NCBI RefSeq assembly: GCF_009846885.1
Contig: NZ_WUWM01000001.1
Coordinates: 350,862 to 414,861, forward strand
From: Paenibacillus puerhi
GTDB taxonomy: Bacteria > Bacillota > Bacilli > Paenibacillales > NBRC-103111
Length of the DNA stretch: 64,000 nt
Direction: 5' to 3'
Part shown: positions 34,984-44,192 of the stretch, in pieces
Layout of the letters: every line of letters begins with the position of its first letter
Numbering within the stretch: position 1 is the first letter of the stretch
The notes under the pieces: generated by a model
The model's database searches: none
The model's input: the letters and a program-made list of their open reading frames with translations, nothing else
Told to the model about the DNA's origin: nothing
Program-made: the position numbers and the translations under genes

Positions 34984-35007
34984 AAGAGATCAGGCAAGAG
35001 ATCAGGC
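34984..35007 (+). repeat. Tandem 12-bp repeat in the iolA-iolJ spacer
   Basis: AAGAGATCAGGC occurs twice head to tail (34984-34995 and 34996-35007), followed by a degenerate third unit. It looks like replication slippage; no function is evident. Confidence 0.7.
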
Positions 35008-35055
35008 CAGAGGTCAAGCTGTCAACAGGGATGGCAGAATGAAGGAGTAGAGAAC

Positions 35056-35934
35056 ATGACGCTCGTTTCCATGAAAAGCATGCTCACGAAGGCGCTGGAG
35101 GAGCGGTACGCCGTCGGGCAACTTAATCTGAATAATCTGGAGTTCACGCAGGCAATTCTCCAAGCGGCGCAGGAGGAGCAGGCGCCCGTCATTTTGGGCG
35201 TCAGCGAAGCCTATATTCCTTATATGGGCGGGCTTCCCTGCATCGCCGGGATGGTCAAGGCGCTGATCGAGCACTACGGCATTACGGTGCCCGTCGCGCT
35301 GCATCTCGATCATGGGTCTACGTTCGAGGTTTGCGTGCAGGCGCTGCATGCCGGGTTCACCTCCGTCATGATCGACGCTTCGCATCATACGCTGGAGCGG
35401 AATATCGACATCACACAGCGAGTAACGCAGATCGCGCATGTGCTGGGCGCCACGGTGGAGGCGGAGCTCGGACGGATCACCGGACGCGAGGATGATCTGG
35501 TCGTCGATGAAGCGGAAGGGATGTACGCCGTACCGGAGGAGTGCGTCCGCCTAGTGCGCGAAACCGGTATCGACTGCCTGGCTCCGGCGCTGGGCTCGGT
35601 TCATGGCCCCTACCGGGGCCAGCCGAAGCTGGGCTTCGAACGGATGGGCGAGATTCAGCGGCTGACCGGCCTGCCGCTGGTGCTTCACGGGGGCAGCGGT
35701 CTTCCGGATGAGGAGATCCAGCAGGCGATCCAGCTAGGAACCTGCAAGATCAACGTCAATACGGACAATCAGGCGGCCTGCACCGCAGCGATCCGCAGCT
35801 ATCTGAATGAGCATCCGCAGACCTACGATCCGCGGCATTACTTAGTACCGGCACGTGAAGCGATCAAAGCTTCCGTGCAGGCCAAAATTCGTTTGTTCGG
35901 CAGCTCGGGCAAAGCGGGAGGAAGCGCACTATGA
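35056..35934 (+). CDS. iolJ: 6-phospho-5-dehydro-2-deoxygluconate aldolase IolJ
   Basis: 292-residue class II (zinc) aldolase of the fructose-bisphosphate-aldolase fold. It splits the phosphorylated ketodeoxygluconate into dihydroxyacetone phosphate and malonate semialdehyde. Zn and catalytic segments: [32 protein letters not shown] and KINVNTDNQ. Start at ATG 35056, which has GAAGGAG 8 bases upstream; the open frame before it overlaps iolA and lacks a site. Its stop overlaps the iolG start by four bases (ATGA). Confidence 0.92.
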   Translation: MTLVSMKSMLTKALEERYAVGQLNLNNLEFTQAILQAAQEEQAPVILGVSEAYIPYMGGLPCIAGMVKALIEHYGITVPVALHLDHGSTFEVCVQALHAGFTSVMIDASHHTLERNIDITQRVTQIAHVLGATVEAELGRITGREDDLVVDEAEGMYAVPEECVRLVRETGIDCLAPALGSVHGPYRGQPKLGFERMGEIQRLTGLPLVLHGGSGLPDEEIQQAIQLGTCKINVNTDNQAACTAAIRSYLNEHPQTYDPRHYLVPAREAIKASVQAKIRLFGSSGKAGGSAL

Positions 35935-36953
35935 ATCAAATAAAAATCGGAATTATCGGAGCAGGACGCATCGGCAAGATCCATGCGGACAATCTGCTGC
36001 GGCTGCCGCAGGCCAAGGTCGTCGCGGTCAGCGATCTGTTCGCCGGACCAGAGCTGGAGGCTTGGGCGGCGGAGCGGGGGATCGGGACGGTGCTGACGGA
36101 CAGCGCCGAGCTGATCGCAAGACCTGATATTGACGCCGTCTTCATCTGCTCGTCGACCGACACGCATGTGCCGTTGATCAAGCAGGCGGCGAAGGCGGGC
36201 AAGCATATTTTCTGCGAGAAGCCGGTCAGCATGTCCATCGCGCAGACCGAGGAAGCGCTGGAGGCGGTTCGCGAAGCGGGCGTGAAGCTGCAGATCGGAT
36301 TCAACCGGCGGTTCGACCATAATTTCAAAAGAGTGCGGGAGATTGTCGGGGAGGGCGCTATCGGCGAAACGCATATCGTGAAGATCACCTCCCGCGACCC
36401 GGGGCCGCCGCCTGCCGACTATATCAAGGTGTCGGGCGGAATCTTCATGGACATGATGATCCATGACTTCGATATGGCCCGGTTCGTATCCGGCAGCGAA
36501 GTCGAGGAGGTTTACGCGCAGGGGAATGTGCTGGTCGATCCCGTATTTGCCGAGCATGGCGATGTGGATACGGCGATTGTTACGCTGCGCTTCGCGAATG
36601 GTGCGCTCGGCGTGATCGATAACAGCCGGCAAGCGGTATACGGCTACGATCAGCGCGTCGAAGTCTTCGGCTCCAAAGGCAGTGTCGCGGTAACCAACGA
36701 TCATCCGAATACGGCTGAGATCAGCACGTCCGAGGGAATCCGGAAGGATAAGCCGCTGCATTTCTTCTTGGAGCGCTACCAGGCGGCTTATGTGGAGGAA
36801 ACACAGCTGTTCATCGATTGCCTGGCGCAAGGCAAGCCCCTTCCCGTAGAGGGCAACGATGCTCTGCAGGCGGAGCGCATCGCCTTGGCGGCGAAGCTGT
36901 CCAGCCGCCTGCGGCGTCCGGTGAAGCTGAGCGAGCTGCCGGAGCTGCTGTAG
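35931..36953 (+). CDS. iolG: Inositol 2-dehydrogenase IolG
   Basis: 340-residue NAD-dependent Gfo/Idh/MocA enzyme that oxidises myo-inositol to scyllo-inosose, the first step. Rossmann motif [17 protein letters not shown]97 in CEKPVSM, and the catalytic D174/H178 in [13 protein letters not shown] are all present as in Bacillus IolG. It starts inside the last codons of iolJ (ATGA overlap). With IolG, E, D, B, C, J and A in one operon, every catabolic step is covered. Confidence 0.93.
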   Translation: MNQIKIGIIGAGRIGKIHADNLLRLPQAKVVAVSDLFAGPELEAWAAERGIGTVLTDSAELIARPDIDAVFICSSTDTHVPLIKQAAKAGKHIFCEKPVSMSIAQTEEALEAVREAGVKLQIGFNRRFDHNFKRVREIVGEGAIGETHIVKITSRDPGPPPADYIKVSGGIFMDMMIHDFDMARFVSGSEVEEVYAQGNVLVDPVFAEHGDVDTAIVTLRFANGALGVIDNSRQAVYGYDQRVEVFGSKGSVAVTNDHPNTAEISTSEGIRKDKPLHFFLERYQAAYVEETQLFIDCLAQGKPLPVEGNDALQAERIALAAKLSSRLRRPVKLSELPELL

Positions 36954-37045
36954 CCGTTACAAGCGACTACAGAGCGAGAATGTCAGAAAGCTGGACTACC
37001 CGCACTTCACTTTATCTTCCAAGCATAACTTTAGGAGGCTCATCC

Positions 37046-37864
37046 ATGTCGAAGCTAATCGTCAAACCGGAGGCGACTCCGGATCGGGAAGGCGTCGTTC
37101 TAAGCGTCACCCCCGAATCCGCAGGCTGGACCTATGTCGGCTTTCAAGTGATAAGGCTGGAGGAAGGCCAGGAGCTGATCCGCGACACCGGCGATCAAGA
37201 GAATTGTCTCGTTCTGTTGAGCGGCAGAGCGGACGTCGCGACCAAGCATGAGGCTTGGGAGGGAATCGGCGGGCGGATGAGCGTGTTCGAGAAAATTCCG
37301 CCGTATTCGGTCTATGTACCGTCCGACGACCGCTGGAAGGTCAAGGCGCTAACCGAGGTCGAGCTTGCGGTCTGCGCCGCTCCGGGACGCGGCACTTACC
37401 CGGCGAGACTCATTGCGCCGGATCGGGTCGGCGTGGAGATGCGGGGCTACGGGAACATCGAGCGACGCATTCATAACATCCTGCCGGAGCAGGAAGCGGC
37501 TGACAGCCTGCTGGTGGTTGAGGTCTTCACCCCGAACGGCCACTGGTCCAGCTATCCGCCCCACAAGCATGACCGGGACGCGCTTCCCGAGGAATCCTTC
37601 CTGGAGGAAACGTATTACTATCACGTTCAGCCCGCGCATGGCTTTGCGCTCCAGAGGGTATATACGGACGACCGGTCGTTGGATGAGACGCTCGTTGTTG
37701 GAGACGGCCAGACGGTCTTGGTGCCGAAGGGCTATCACCCGGTCTGTGCGCCTCCCGGCTACGAGGTGTACTATCTGAATGTGATGGCGGGCCCGACCCG
37801 GACGTGGAAGTTCCATAACGACCCCGAGCATGCCTGGCTGATGACGAAGCCGTCTGATAAGTAG
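37046..37864 (+). CDS. iolB: 5-deoxy-glucuronate isomerase IolB
   Basis: 272-residue bicupin isomerase that converts 5-deoxyglucuronate to 2-deoxy-5-keto-gluconate. Recognisable parts are GWTYVGFQV near the N-terminus, the cupin metal region SSYPPHKHDRD and EETYYYH, and the GYHPVCAPPGYEVYYLNVMAG end. Start at ATG 37046 after TAGGAGG; the open frame continuing upstream into iolG has no initiation site. Last enzyme of the operon, 95 bases before the regulator. Confidence 0.93.
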   Translation: MSKLIVKPEATPDREGVVLSVTPESAGWTYVGFQVIRLEEGQELIRDTGDQENCLVLLSGRADVATKHEAWEGIGGRMSVFEKIPPYSVYVPSDDRWKVKALTEVELAVCAAPGRGTYPARLIAPDRVGVEMRGYGNIERRIHNILPEQEAADSLLVVEVFTPNGHWSSYPPHKHDRDALPEESFLEETYYYHVQPAHGFALQRVYTDDRSLDETLVVGDGQTVLVPKGYHPVCAPPGYEVYYLNVMAGPTRTWKFHNDPEHAWLMTKPSDK

Positions 37865-37878
37865 CCTCACGGCAGGCG

Positions 37879-37926
37879 GGTTGCAACCGGAACGTCTTCT
37901 CCGCATAATAGAAGGGATACCCTTCT
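37879..37926. promoter_or_regulatory. Two palindromes upstream of the LacI-type regulator
   Basis: GGTTGCAACC (37879-37888) is a perfect 10-bp palindrome. AGAAGGG (37910-37916) and CCCTTCT (37920-37926) form a 17-base inverted repeat with ATA at the centre. Neither matches TTAAGCGCTTAA. The second could be a hairpin lowering read-through from the iol genes, or an operator for separate control of the regulator. Confidence 0.4.
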
Positions 37927-37959
37927 CAGGCAAGGAAGGAAGATCGGCGGGGGGCAACG

Positions 37960-38979
37960 ATGAAAGCAACCATCTATGATGTGGCGCGCGAAGCGGGCGT
38001 ATCGATCGCGGCGGTGTCGCAGGTGATCAATGGAAAAGGGAAGATCAGCGAGGAACGGCGTCAGGAGATTTTCCTAGTCATGGAACGATTGAACTACAAG
38101 CCCAGTCTGATCGCGGCTGCCCTAACCGGCAAAAAAACGTACACGCTAGGTCTGCTTGTACCGGATATCTCCAATCCGTTTTTTGCGGAGATTGCTCATG
38201 CGGTGGAAGATCAGGCGGATAGCTTGGGATATAGCGTAGTCATCTGCAGTACGCACAATGAGGATGACCGGCTGGAGCGATACTTGACGCTGCTTCAGCA
38301 GAAGAGCGTGGACGGGATCATCATCGGGACCGGGATGGATCATGCGGAGCTGCTGGATCCCTTATTGGAGAAGTCGATCCCGATCGTATCGATCGCGCGG
38401 GAGACGACGAGCCCGCATGTGCAGACGGTGCTTGTGGGCGACCGGTTGGGGGGGCAACTGGCCGGACGGCATCTGCTCGCGCTTGGTCACACCCGGATAG
38501 GCATCATTGCCGAGCAGCTGAAGGTCAGCAGCAGCCGGGAGCGGATCGGCGGCTTCCGGGAGGCTTTAGCCGGAAGCGGCCTGGAGCTGCCCGATGCTCG
38601 GGTGAAGGCAAGCGGGAGCGATCTGCTCCGCGACGGCAAGCGCAAGGCGCTGGAGCTGCTGCAGCCGCAGTCGCAGCCGGAACGTCCGACGGCGCTGTTC
38701 TGCTGCAACGATCTGCTTGCCATCGGGGCGCTGCAGGCGGCCAAGGAGCTGGGGCTGCGAGTGCCGGAGGATGTGTCGATCGTCGGGTTCGACAATACGA
38801 TCCTGGCCTCGGTTACCGACCCGCCGCTCACGACAGTCGCTCAGCCTATCGAAGCGATGGGCAAGCTGGCTGTGGAGGTGCTGGTCGGTAAACTCAACTC
38901 GACATCAGCCGGTCCGGCCCGGTCCGTTCTTGAACCTGAACTGATCATCCGCGGCTCGACGGCGGCTGTTAGTGAGTAG
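37960..38979 (+). CDS. LacI-family regulator, probable repressor of the iol operon
   Basis: 339 residues: an N-terminal HTH with hinge helix (TIYDVAREAGVSIAAVSQVI, then KPSLIAAALTGKKT) and a periplasmic-binding-protein-like effector domain. In Bacillus the iol operon is controlled by IolR of the DeoR family, so a LacI-type regulator closing the operon is a different solution. The symmetric TTAAGCGCTTAA sites at the operon promoter have the central CG of LacI-family operators, making this protein the best candidate to bind them. The effector may be inositol, inosose or a phosphorylated intermediate. A strong terminator follows. Confidence 0.88.
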   Translation: MKATIYDVAREAGVSIAAVSQVINGKGKISEERRQEIFLVMERLNYKPSLIAAALTGKKTYTLGLLVPDISNPFFAEIAHAVEDQADSLGYSVVICSTHNEDDRLERYLTLLQQKSVDGIIIGTGMDHAELLDPLLEKSIPIVSIARETTSPHVQTVLVGDRLGGQLAGRHLLALGHTRIGIIAEQLKVSSSRERIGGFREALAGSGLELPDARVKASGSDLLRDGKRKALELLQPQSQPERPTALFCCNDLLAIGALQAAKELGLRVPEDVSIVGFDNTILASVTDPPLTTVAQPIEAMGKLAVEVLVGKLNSTSAGPARSVLEPELIIRGSTAAVSE

Positions 38980-39012
38980 CTAGGCGTATGTCTACGCCAA
39001 GGAGATAAGAGT

Positions 39013-39045
39013 AGCGCCCCTTTGGTATTGGGGGCGCTTTTTTTT
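39013..39045 (+). terminator. Intrinsic terminator of the iol operon
   Basis: AGCGCCCC (39013-39020) pairs with GGGGCGCT (39031-39038) and eight T follow. Confidence 0.9.
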
Positions 39046-39135
39046 ATGCGCAGTGCCCCCAAGCACGCGGCTCTTCTAACCGGTGAAAGTTCAGTCTCGG
39101 GAGAATCCTCGCGCAGCTAGGATATCCGTCCGGTC

Positions 39136-39164
39136 TTGTCAATTCTGGCTTCCGCTCGTATACT
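39136..39164 (+). promoter_or_regulatory. Sigma-A promoter for the first YesM/YesN pair
   Basis: TTGTCA (39136-39141), 17-base spacer, TATACT (39159-39164), 59 bases before the ATG at 39223. Confidence 0.7.
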
Positions 39165-39222
39165 TGGAGCAACTATGCAAGCGGTTCACGCCTGCTGCGT
39201 CCAAGGGAGGGAGGAGATCATA

Positions 39223-41004
39223 ATGAAATGGATCATGCGAAGCATACGGACCAAGTTGATCATCAGCTTTATTAGCGTTATCCTGCTGCCTCTCCTGCTG
39301 TCCATTTATATTTCTTACCGGAACTTCGCACACGAGCTTGAACAGAGCTATATTGTCAACAATACCGTCATATTAAAGCAGTTGAACAACCGGTTCGATG
39401 ATTACTTTATCCAACTGGAGAATACAGGGCTGACCTATTATTCGGACCTGCTGTTCTCCCAGGAGTACCAGATGGCGGATCATGATTTCAGCCAGCATAA
39501 TCTGAAGCTGAAAAAGCTGATGAGCCTGTATCTGGCGAACAAGGAAACCAATTCCGTCTTGTTCTATACCCCCTTAAAACAAGAGCTCTACGTGATTAAT
39601 AAGGCCTTGAATACCTCCTTTCCGAAGGCGTCGGCTGTGGAAAGTAAGGGCTGGTACAGGGCTGCTGTCTCCTCTCCCAACACGCTGGTGCTAAAGCCCT
39701 CTCATCTATTACAGGGCTATCCGCCCGAATACCGGATTCAGGAGTCGTCGCAGGTATTTTCGCTCAGCCGGATGATCAGAGGATACTCCTCCGAAATCGG
39801 CGTGCTTACGATCAATTATGGAATGGATCAGCTGCAACGAATAAGCGGCACGGGTATTCTAAGTCCGGAAGAAGAAATAACCTTGCTGGATAATCAGGGG
39901 GTGATGATCTACAGCTCCAACCCTCTATTCAGCAAACTTGACGATGCGCTGTTAGCCCGGATTCAGAGCGGCCCGGAGATGGACGGCTCCTTTCATTACA
40001 TGGAGCCTGATAGCCAAGAAGCCAAGCTTATGCTCTACTCCAAGTCCGGACATAACGGCAATCTGCTGCTCAAGCTAATTCCGCTGCCTATCATCCTCGC
40101 CCAAGCGGAAAAGACGAGAACAATCAATGTGTTACTTGCCCTGACGATTATCCTCATCCTGATTGTGACCACGATGTATATTTCGTTCAGACTGACGAGG
40201 TCTCTGCTTCAACTGAAGCGCCTTATGGTCAAGGCGGGAGAAGGGGACTTTCAGGCGCCGATTGCCGTTACCCAGACGGATGAGATCGGACAGATCTCGC
40301 ATGCGTACAATCGGATGATTCAGCAGATTGATACGCTTATCACGGAAAAATACAAGATGAAGCTGGCGAATCAGGAATCGCAATGGAAGGCCCTGCAGGC
40401 CCAGATTAATCCCCACTTTATGTACAATACCCTGCAGACGATCTGCAGCGTGGCCCTGGATGAAGGCATCGACGAGCTGGTCAGGATGACGCAGGCGCTC
40501 TCCGACATGCTGCGCTACAGCATTAAACCGGGGGAGAGAGCGACCCTTCAGGACGAAATCGGAAATGTGACGGATTATCTGTTTATTCAAGCCTGCAGGT
40601 TTGAGGAAAAGCTTGAGTACCGGATCGAGGCACCTGCAGCGGTCCGTCACTTGCAGGTACCTAAGCTGCTGCTCCAGCCGCTGGTGGAGAACGCCATCAT
40701 CCATGGTCTCGAGCCTGCGAAGCACAGGGGGAAGATCGTGCTGGAATGTTCGCTTGATCAGGGATATCTGCGGATAAGCATCAGCGATAATGGAATAGGC
40801 ATCATGCCCGGCAAGCTGGCGGAGCTTCAGGCAAGTATGGATGCTCCCGATGTGCTCACACTCGACAAACGGGACAGCATCGGTATCGTCAATGTCAGGC
40901 AGAGGCTGCAGCTGATGTTTGGCGGCGAGTGTTGCATGAGGATTCATAGCCGGCCGCAGGAGGGGACGAGGATCGAAATCGCAATACCAGTGGGAATAAA
41001 CTAG
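39223..41004 (+). CDS. Sensor histidine kinase, YesM type
   Basis: 593 residues. Two membrane segments (about 13-32 and about 305-325) enclose an extracellular sensor. Then a HAMP linker (LKRLMVKAGEGDFQ), the His_kinase domain with the phospho-accepting His in QINPHFMYNTLQTI, and the ATP-binding part with SDNGIGIMPG. Start at ATG 39223, preceded by a run of AGGGAGGGAGGAG. It works with the response regulator 13 bases downstream and should sense pectin-derived sugars or the transporter next door. A coherent unit with the importer at 42820-45910. Confidence 0.92.
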   Translation: MKWIMRSIRTKLIISFISVILLPLLLSIYISYRNFAHELEQSYIVNNTVILKQLNNRFDDYFIQLENTGLTYYSDLLFSQEYQMADHDFSQHNLKLKKLMSLYLANKETNSVLFYTPLKQELYVINKALNTSFPKASAVESKGWYRAAVSSPNTLVLKPSHLLQGYPPEYRIQESSQVFSLSRMIRGYSSEIGVLTINYGMDQLQRISGTGILSPEEEITLLDNQGVMIYSSNPLFSKLDDALLARIQSGPEMDGSFHYMEPDSQEAKLMLYSKSGHNGNLLLKLIPLPIILAQAEKTRTINVLLALTIILILIVTTMYISFRLTRSLLQLKRLMVKAGEGDFQAPIAVTQTDEIGQISHAYNRMIQQIDTLITEKYKMKLANQESQWKALQAQINPHFMYNTLQTICSVALDEGIDELVRMTQALSDMLRYSIKPGERATLQDEIGNVTDYLFIQACRFEEKLEYRIEAPAAVRHLQVPKLLLQPLVENAIIHGLEPAKHRGKIVLECSLDQGYLRISISDNGIGIMPGKLAELQASMDAPDVLTLDKRDSIGIVNVRQRLQLMFGGECCMRIHSRPQEGTRIEIAIPVGIN

Positions 41005-41016
41005 CGAAGCGAGGGT

Positions 41017-42645
41017 ATGTCGGCTATGCATAGAGCGATACTGGCAGATGATGAGAGAAGGACCCGCAGCGCGATCCGTAAGCTGGGTGACTGGGAGGCT
41101 TTAGGCATTGAGATCGTGAGAGAGGTTCAGGACGGAGACGAGCTGTGGGAGGCCATGCTGGCCGAGCGGCCCGATCTCATTCTGACTGATATGCGTATGC
41201 CGGGTCTTAGCGGGGCCGAGCTGATCAAAAAACTGAGTGAGGCGCACGCTCCTGTGAGGATTATCGTGGTCAGCGGCTATGACGATTTTGCATATATGAA
41301 GCAGGCCATATCATCTCGGGTGGTCGATTATATCTTAAAGCCCGTCCATAAGGAAGCTCTGAACGAAGCTCTGAAAAACGCGGTGAAGGAAATCGACGCC
41401 AGAAAGGATACGCAGGAAGCGAGTCTAGACGTGCAACGGAGATTGAACGAAAGTCAGCCTTTGTTGAACGAGAGTATTTTCTATCAATTTTTAACCGGCT
41501 CGAAAGATAGCGAAGAGGAATTTATCCGCTGCCTGGACATCCCCGGCTTATCCGCTCAGGAGCTCCGCTTCACAGCGGTTGTGCTGATGATCGAAAATTT
41601 CCAAGAGGTGGCTGACCGTCGATATAAATCCAACCCGGACCTGCTGTTGTTCGCGATGGTCAACATGGTCGATGAACTGATCGCCGGCCAGGGAAAGTCC
41701 TTCCGAAGCCGGCATCAGGACAATGAGCTCCTGATGAACTTCTTCAAGCCACTAACCCAAGACGAGTTCGCCCTGCTGTTAGTCAACATAAGCGGAAAAC
41801 TTAAGGAATTTCTGGATGTATCCATACTGAGCGGGGTAGGCGGCTCTTACACGAGTCCCACGGACGTCAAGCATTCGATGAATGAAGCCAGAGCAGCTCT
41901 ATCGCAGTTGAATGCGAAGGAAGGGCAGTTCCGTATCTCCTTCTACGATAAAATGAAGCTGCACGTCCGCTCCCCGCAGATTCAAATCGGCAGCAGCGAA
42001 AGGCAGCTCGGCGCTGCGATTGATACCGCCAATATCGGATTTATCAAGCAAACCGTTACGCAGGTGTACATGGAGCTGGCGCAATCGGATTACATGAGTA
42101 TTACCAACATCCGCAAGCTCAATGCCGATATGCTGTATCAGTTGGAAAGGCTGGTGGATACCGTGGAGGACAAGCCCGCCTTCATCAGCGAGCTTACCTC
42201 TCTGCGGCATAAGATCTTGCACGAGTTGAATTTGCACTTCGTCCTGGACTGCGTGCTGCAGTTTATCGAATCCCTCACCAAGTATGCGCTGAAGCAGAGA
42301 AAGGAACGTAAAGTAATCTACGACATCCGCGACTTCCTGGTTCATAACTATGCAAAGAAGCATTCCCTCAAGGAACTGTCCGATATGTTCTTTCTTAGCA
42401 AAGAATATATTTCCAAGATGTTCAAGGAAGAATTCGGTATGAATTTGTTTGAGTTTATCGCCATGCTGAAGATGGAGAAGGCTAAGCAGATGCTAAGCTC
42501 GGACGATCGGAAGCTCCGGGAAATCGTGGATGCGCTCGGGTTTAACGATGAAAGTCACTTTAGCAAGGCGTTCAAAAAGTATACCGGGCACTCGCCTCGC
42601 GCATATCGGGATCAATGGGGGGCGAATCAGCTGAATAACGAGTAA
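41017..42645 (+). CDS. AraC-type response regulator, YesN type
   Basis: 542 residues. Receiver domain at 1-125 with the acidic pocket ADDER, phospho-acceptor D58 in LTDMRMPG, S/T region VSGYDDF and K in LKPVHK. A long middle domain (about 130-430) follows, then a C-terminal AraC double HTH (SLKELSDMFFLSKEYISKMF and LREIVDALGFNDESHFSKAF). ATG at 41017 or at 41026; the spacing from GCGAGGG suits 41026 slightly better. It should activate the importer and enzyme genes that follow. Confidence 0.92.
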   Translation: MSAMHRAILADDERRTRSAIRKLGDWEALGIEIVREVQDGDELWEAMLAERPDLILTDMRMPGLSGAELIKKLSEAHAPVRIIVVSGYDDFAYMKQAISSRVVDYILKPVHKEALNEALKNAVKEIDARKDTQEASLDVQRRLNESQPLLNESIFYQFLTGSKDSEEEFIRCLDIPGLSAQELRFTAVVLMIENFQEVADRRYKSNPDLLLFAMVNMVDELIAGQGKSFRSRHQDNELLMNFFKPLTQDEFALLLVNISGKLKEFLDVSILSGVGGSYTSPTDVKHSMNEARAALSQLNAKEGQFRISFYDKMKLHVRSPQIQIGSSERQLGAAIDTANIGFIKQTVTQVYMELAQSDYMSITNIRKLNADMLYQLERLVDTVEDKPAFISELTSLRHKILHELNLHFVLDCVLQFIESLTKYALKQRKERKVIYDIRDFLVHNYAKKHSLKELSDMFFLSKEYISKMFKEEFGMNLFEFIAMLKMEKAKQMLSSDDRKLREIVDALGFNDESHFSKAFKKYTGHSPRAYRDQWGANQLNNE

Positions 42646-42658
42646 AGGGATGTATGAA

Positions 42659-42686
42659 AGGCCCGATCCATGACCTGGATTGGGCT
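42659..42686 (+). terminator. Hairpin between the response regulator and the binding-protein gene
   Basis: GCCCGATCC and GGATTGGGC pair with one G-T wobble around ATGACCT. The T run is poor, so termination may be partial. Confidence 0.45.
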
Positions 42687-42819
42687 ATTGCTGTATGTAT
42701 TTGTTCAATTCTGTACAAGTCGAGGCCAATGGCGTACATGTTTATTTACTCGGATTCCTTCTACACTATCACTTAAGGATGTCCTGCATCACAATCGATC
42801 TTCAGAGAGGGGTTTTACG

Positions 42820-44097
42820 ATGAAAAAGAGTTTCAAAATGCTCGTGCTGGCCTCGGCCGCATGTCTCATGCTATCAGCTTGCACCACCACCCAAAAAGCC
42901 AAGGAGAATAGCGGTGGCGAGGCCCAGGCAGCCAAGCCGGTCAAGCTGAAATTTCTGACCCAGGTGGTCGATTACCCGAAGTACCAAGATCAGATTAACG
43001 AGGCGCTGCACAAGACGTATCCGAATATCACGGTGGAATTCGATCATGTGTTTGACAACTACGACTCGGTCTTAAAGACGAAGATCGCCGTAAAGGATGC
43101 GCCGGATCTGTTCAACTATGCAGGCTATCTGGCGATGAAACCGTTCGTTGATGCGGATCAGCTGCTGGACCTAACGAACGACAAGATCGAGGAGAATATC
43201 TTGCCGGGTTTCCGCGAAGGCGGCAAATACAACGGCAAAACCTATGCGGTATCCACGCAGGTGCTCGGGTATGGACTGATCTATAACAAGCAGGCTTTCA
43301 AAGAAGCCGGGATCAGCGCGCCTCCGCTCACTCTGTCCGAGCTGAAGGAGGATGTCGAGAAGCTGAAGAAGGTCGGGATTACCCCGTTTGCCTCCGGATT
43401 TAAGGATGTTTGGCTAAGCTATCACATGTTCTGGGCGATGCAGGGGGCAACCTTGGACAACTTCCCGCAGTTTTATGAGGATATGAATGCGGGCAAGGCG
43501 TCCATGAAGACGGACAGACTGGTGAAGGCCTTCGAATTGCTCGATATTTATAACGCGAATGACGGCGAGAACCCGCTGTCCAGCGACTTTGCCAACATGA
43601 GCCACCTGGTCGGGACGAAAAAGGCTGCGATGGCGATCCAGGGCGTATGGTCCTACGACGAAGCGACCAAACTGGATCAGAATGTGGAGCTGGGACTTGC
43701 CCCGATCCCGGTCTCTGAGGATCCGCAGGATGCGACGATGCTGGCCGACGGCGACGGATTTATCTTCATTTCAAAGGACACCAAGCACCCGGAAGAAGCT
43801 AAAAATTTCCTGAGGTGGATGGTATCCAAGGAAGGCGCCGAGGCTACCGTAGGCAATATTCTAAAGCAGCAATCCACTTCGGCGTCCAATCCGAAGACCG
43901 AGCTGAACGCACTCAGCGCCGATGTGGCCAAGCACATTGCCGAAGGCAAGAAGACCCGAGGCTTCGTGATCAACTTCTGGCCAAGCGGTCTTGCGGATAT
44001 TATTGGCAAAGAAATTCAGGATTATATCGTCAAAGGAAAAACGAGAGATCAACTGTTCGAGAACCTGGATGCGTCATGGAAGAAGCTTTCTAAATAA
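42820..44097 (+). CDS. Sugar-binding lipoprotein (MalE/MsmE type)
   Basis: 425 residues with signal peptide and lipobox LSAC (lipidated C21). The fold is a family-1 solute-binding protein, with LLDLTNDKIEENILPGF, GYGLIYNKQAFKEAGI, KAAMAIQGVWS and DADGFIFIS-type segments as in MsmE/MalE. Start at 42820 after GAGAGGGG. It is distinct from the LplA-type proteins at 13921, 54691 and 58410, so this importer belongs to another CUT1 branch. The substrate is likely a pectic oligosaccharide because a pectin methylesterase-GH105 gene lies in the same run. Confidence 0.92.
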   Translation: MKKSFKMLVLASAACLMLSACTTTQKAKENSGGEAQAAKPVKLKFLTQVVDYPKYQDQINEALHKTYPNITVEFDHVFDNYDSVLKTKIAVKDAPDLFNYAGYLAMKPFVDADQLLDLTNDKIEENILPGFREGGKYNGKTYAVSTQVLGYGLIYNKQAFKEAGISAPPLTLSELKEDVEKLKKVGITPFASGFKDVWLSYHMFWAMQGATLDNFPQFYEDMNAGKASMKTDRLVKAFELLDIYNANDGENPLSSDFANMSHLVGTKKAAMAIQGVWSYDEATKLDQNVELGLAPIPVSEDPQDATMLADGDGFIFISKDTKHPEEAKNFLRWMVSKEGAEATVGNILKQQSTSASNPKTELNALSADVAKHIAEGKKTRGFVINFWPSGLADIIGKEIQDYIVKGKTRDQLFENLDASWKKLSK

Positions 44098-44192
44098 TTA
44101 TAGAGGACGAAGCTTTCTCTGAAGGTCCGGTGGAGCCTATGGCGACCAAATTCATCGGACCTCCAGGGTCGCATAGTTGAGGAGAAAAGCCT

